From NCBI RefSeq assembly GCF_003589595.1, contig NW_020654422.1, forward strand, positions 20,724,769 to 20,788,768: 64,000 bases of DNA, written 5' to 3'. The notes under the pieces were generated by a model, which worked only from the letters and a program-made list of their open reading frames with translations, did not search any database and had not been told where the DNA came from. The DNA comes from Hyposmocoma kahamanoa (taxonomy: Eukaryota > Arthropoda > Insecta > Lepidoptera > Cosmopterigidae). Position numbers and translations under genes: made by a program. How positions within the stretch are numbered: position 1 is the first letter of the stretch; each line of letters begins with the position of its first letter. Shown here in pieces: positions 63,392 to 64,000 of this stretch.

Positions 63392-63661
63392 TTATTTATA
63401 ACATCAAGTGACGGGACACAGACACCGACATACAGTGCCACTCAGAGCTTTAAATTGCAAAGATCTGAAGGGCACTACCACTGCGTCCAACACCCTGAGA
63501 CATAAGTTGACAAGTCCCATGCGCCTGTAATTTCACCAGCACCCTTACCCTTCAAAACCGGAACGCAGTAATGCTCACATTACTGCTTGGCGGCAGAAAT
63601 AGGTAAGGTGGCAATACTTCCCTGGACGAACTCTTTCACAAGGAGGTCTACTGCTACTAAA
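63392..63661 (-). mobile_element. family A, near full length, well preserved
   Basis: From ACATCAAGTGACGGGACACA to GAGGTCTACTGCTACTAAA. About 30 bp are missing after GGGACACAGAC. Otherwise the copy closest to the consensus. Confidence 0.8.
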
Positions 63662-63707
63662 TTATAGAATTATATACCAAATTACTTATTCACAGTTTCA
63701 CTCCACG

Positions 63708-63805
63708 ATTTTGGGCAGAAATGGATTAAAAACCGGCGATTTGGGAAACAACCCGGCTAAAATCCGGGAGGATTGGTTGGGTTTAAACCCACTGCCCATC
63801 TCTGA
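63708..63805. mobile_element. possible small foldback element
   Basis: TTTTGGGCAGAAATGGATTA on the left is loosely mirrored by TTTAAACCCACTGCCCATCT on the right, around a CCGGCGATTTGGG...AACCCGGC core. The right end, reversed, reads CAGAGATGGGCAG, which looks like hAT ends. No duplication found. Confidence 0.35.
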
Positions 63806-64000
63806 CAATAATAGATACATACAGCAAAGAAAATGTTATTTTATCTAAATAAAGCTTTTCAAGTCCTTAAAACTGGGTTTAAATGGAACTAGTTGCCAAT
63901 AAAGAAAGCATGACGTCATATGTTGGTAAACACTAGATATTGGACACTTGCTACTTGTGAGAATTTTACATTTGATTGACTGCTGTTCTGAAATTTCAAC

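Overview
The window looks like AT-rich nuclear DNA from an insect, most likely a moth or butterfly. This is inferred from the repeat types: several tRNA-derived SINEs, LINE 3' ends and a Penelope-like element of kinds I associate with Lepidoptera. No database search was possible. I see no intact host protein-coding gene. Reading frames are short, and nearly all recognisable coding sequence is the decayed C-terminal part of non-LTR retrotransposon reverse transcriptases.

Layout. 1-5 kb holds the best host-gene signal: a GC-rich block at 1880-2249 ending in a perfect splice donor, and a possible non-coding internal exon at 4532-4612. These could be the 5' end of a transcription unit whose coding exons lie outside the window. 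5-23 kb is a mosaic of SINEs, MITEs and LINE fragments, including a 990-bp inverted-repeat element broken by two later insertions (13.9-14.9 kb) and a 1-kb element with 31-bp terminal inverted repeats (20.2-21.2 kb). 23-33 kb is quieter, with several LINE tails. 33-35 kb has a CR1/Jockey-like remnant with one in-frame stop, meeting a second LINE tail to tail on a shared AAT microsatellite. 35-56 kb is dense in SINE families A and C and has clear nested insertions. 56.4-57.1 kb is the 3' end of a Penelope-like element (GIY-YIG endonuclease plus terminal repeat). 57.4-58.4 kb is an unexplained GC-rich block with internal repeats. 61-62.4 kb has a hAT-like MITE, a complete hammerhead ribozyme on the minus strand, and a THAP zinc-finger start inside an inverted repeat.

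Families named here: A, an interspersed SINE-like repeat of about 300 bp with about 21 copies; B, C, D, E, tRNA-derived SINEs; F, a repeat ending in a conserved CCGACTTCAAAA end; G, a hAT-like MITE with 8-bp target duplications; J, a LINE C-terminal fragment; L, a short LINE-tail-like repeat; M, a long inverted-repeat element; P, the Penelope terminal repeat; Q, a foldback MITE; R, a second Penelope-like end; W, a conserved reading-frame repeat; S, U, Y, K, short shared repeats.

How the parts relate: the Penelope protein fragment at 56.4 kb is followed by a P repeat, so the six other P sites are probably remnants of the same retroelement. The hammerhead at 62.3 kb belongs to the ribozyme class known from Penelope-like elements. 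The SINEs presumably used LINE enzymes in trans.
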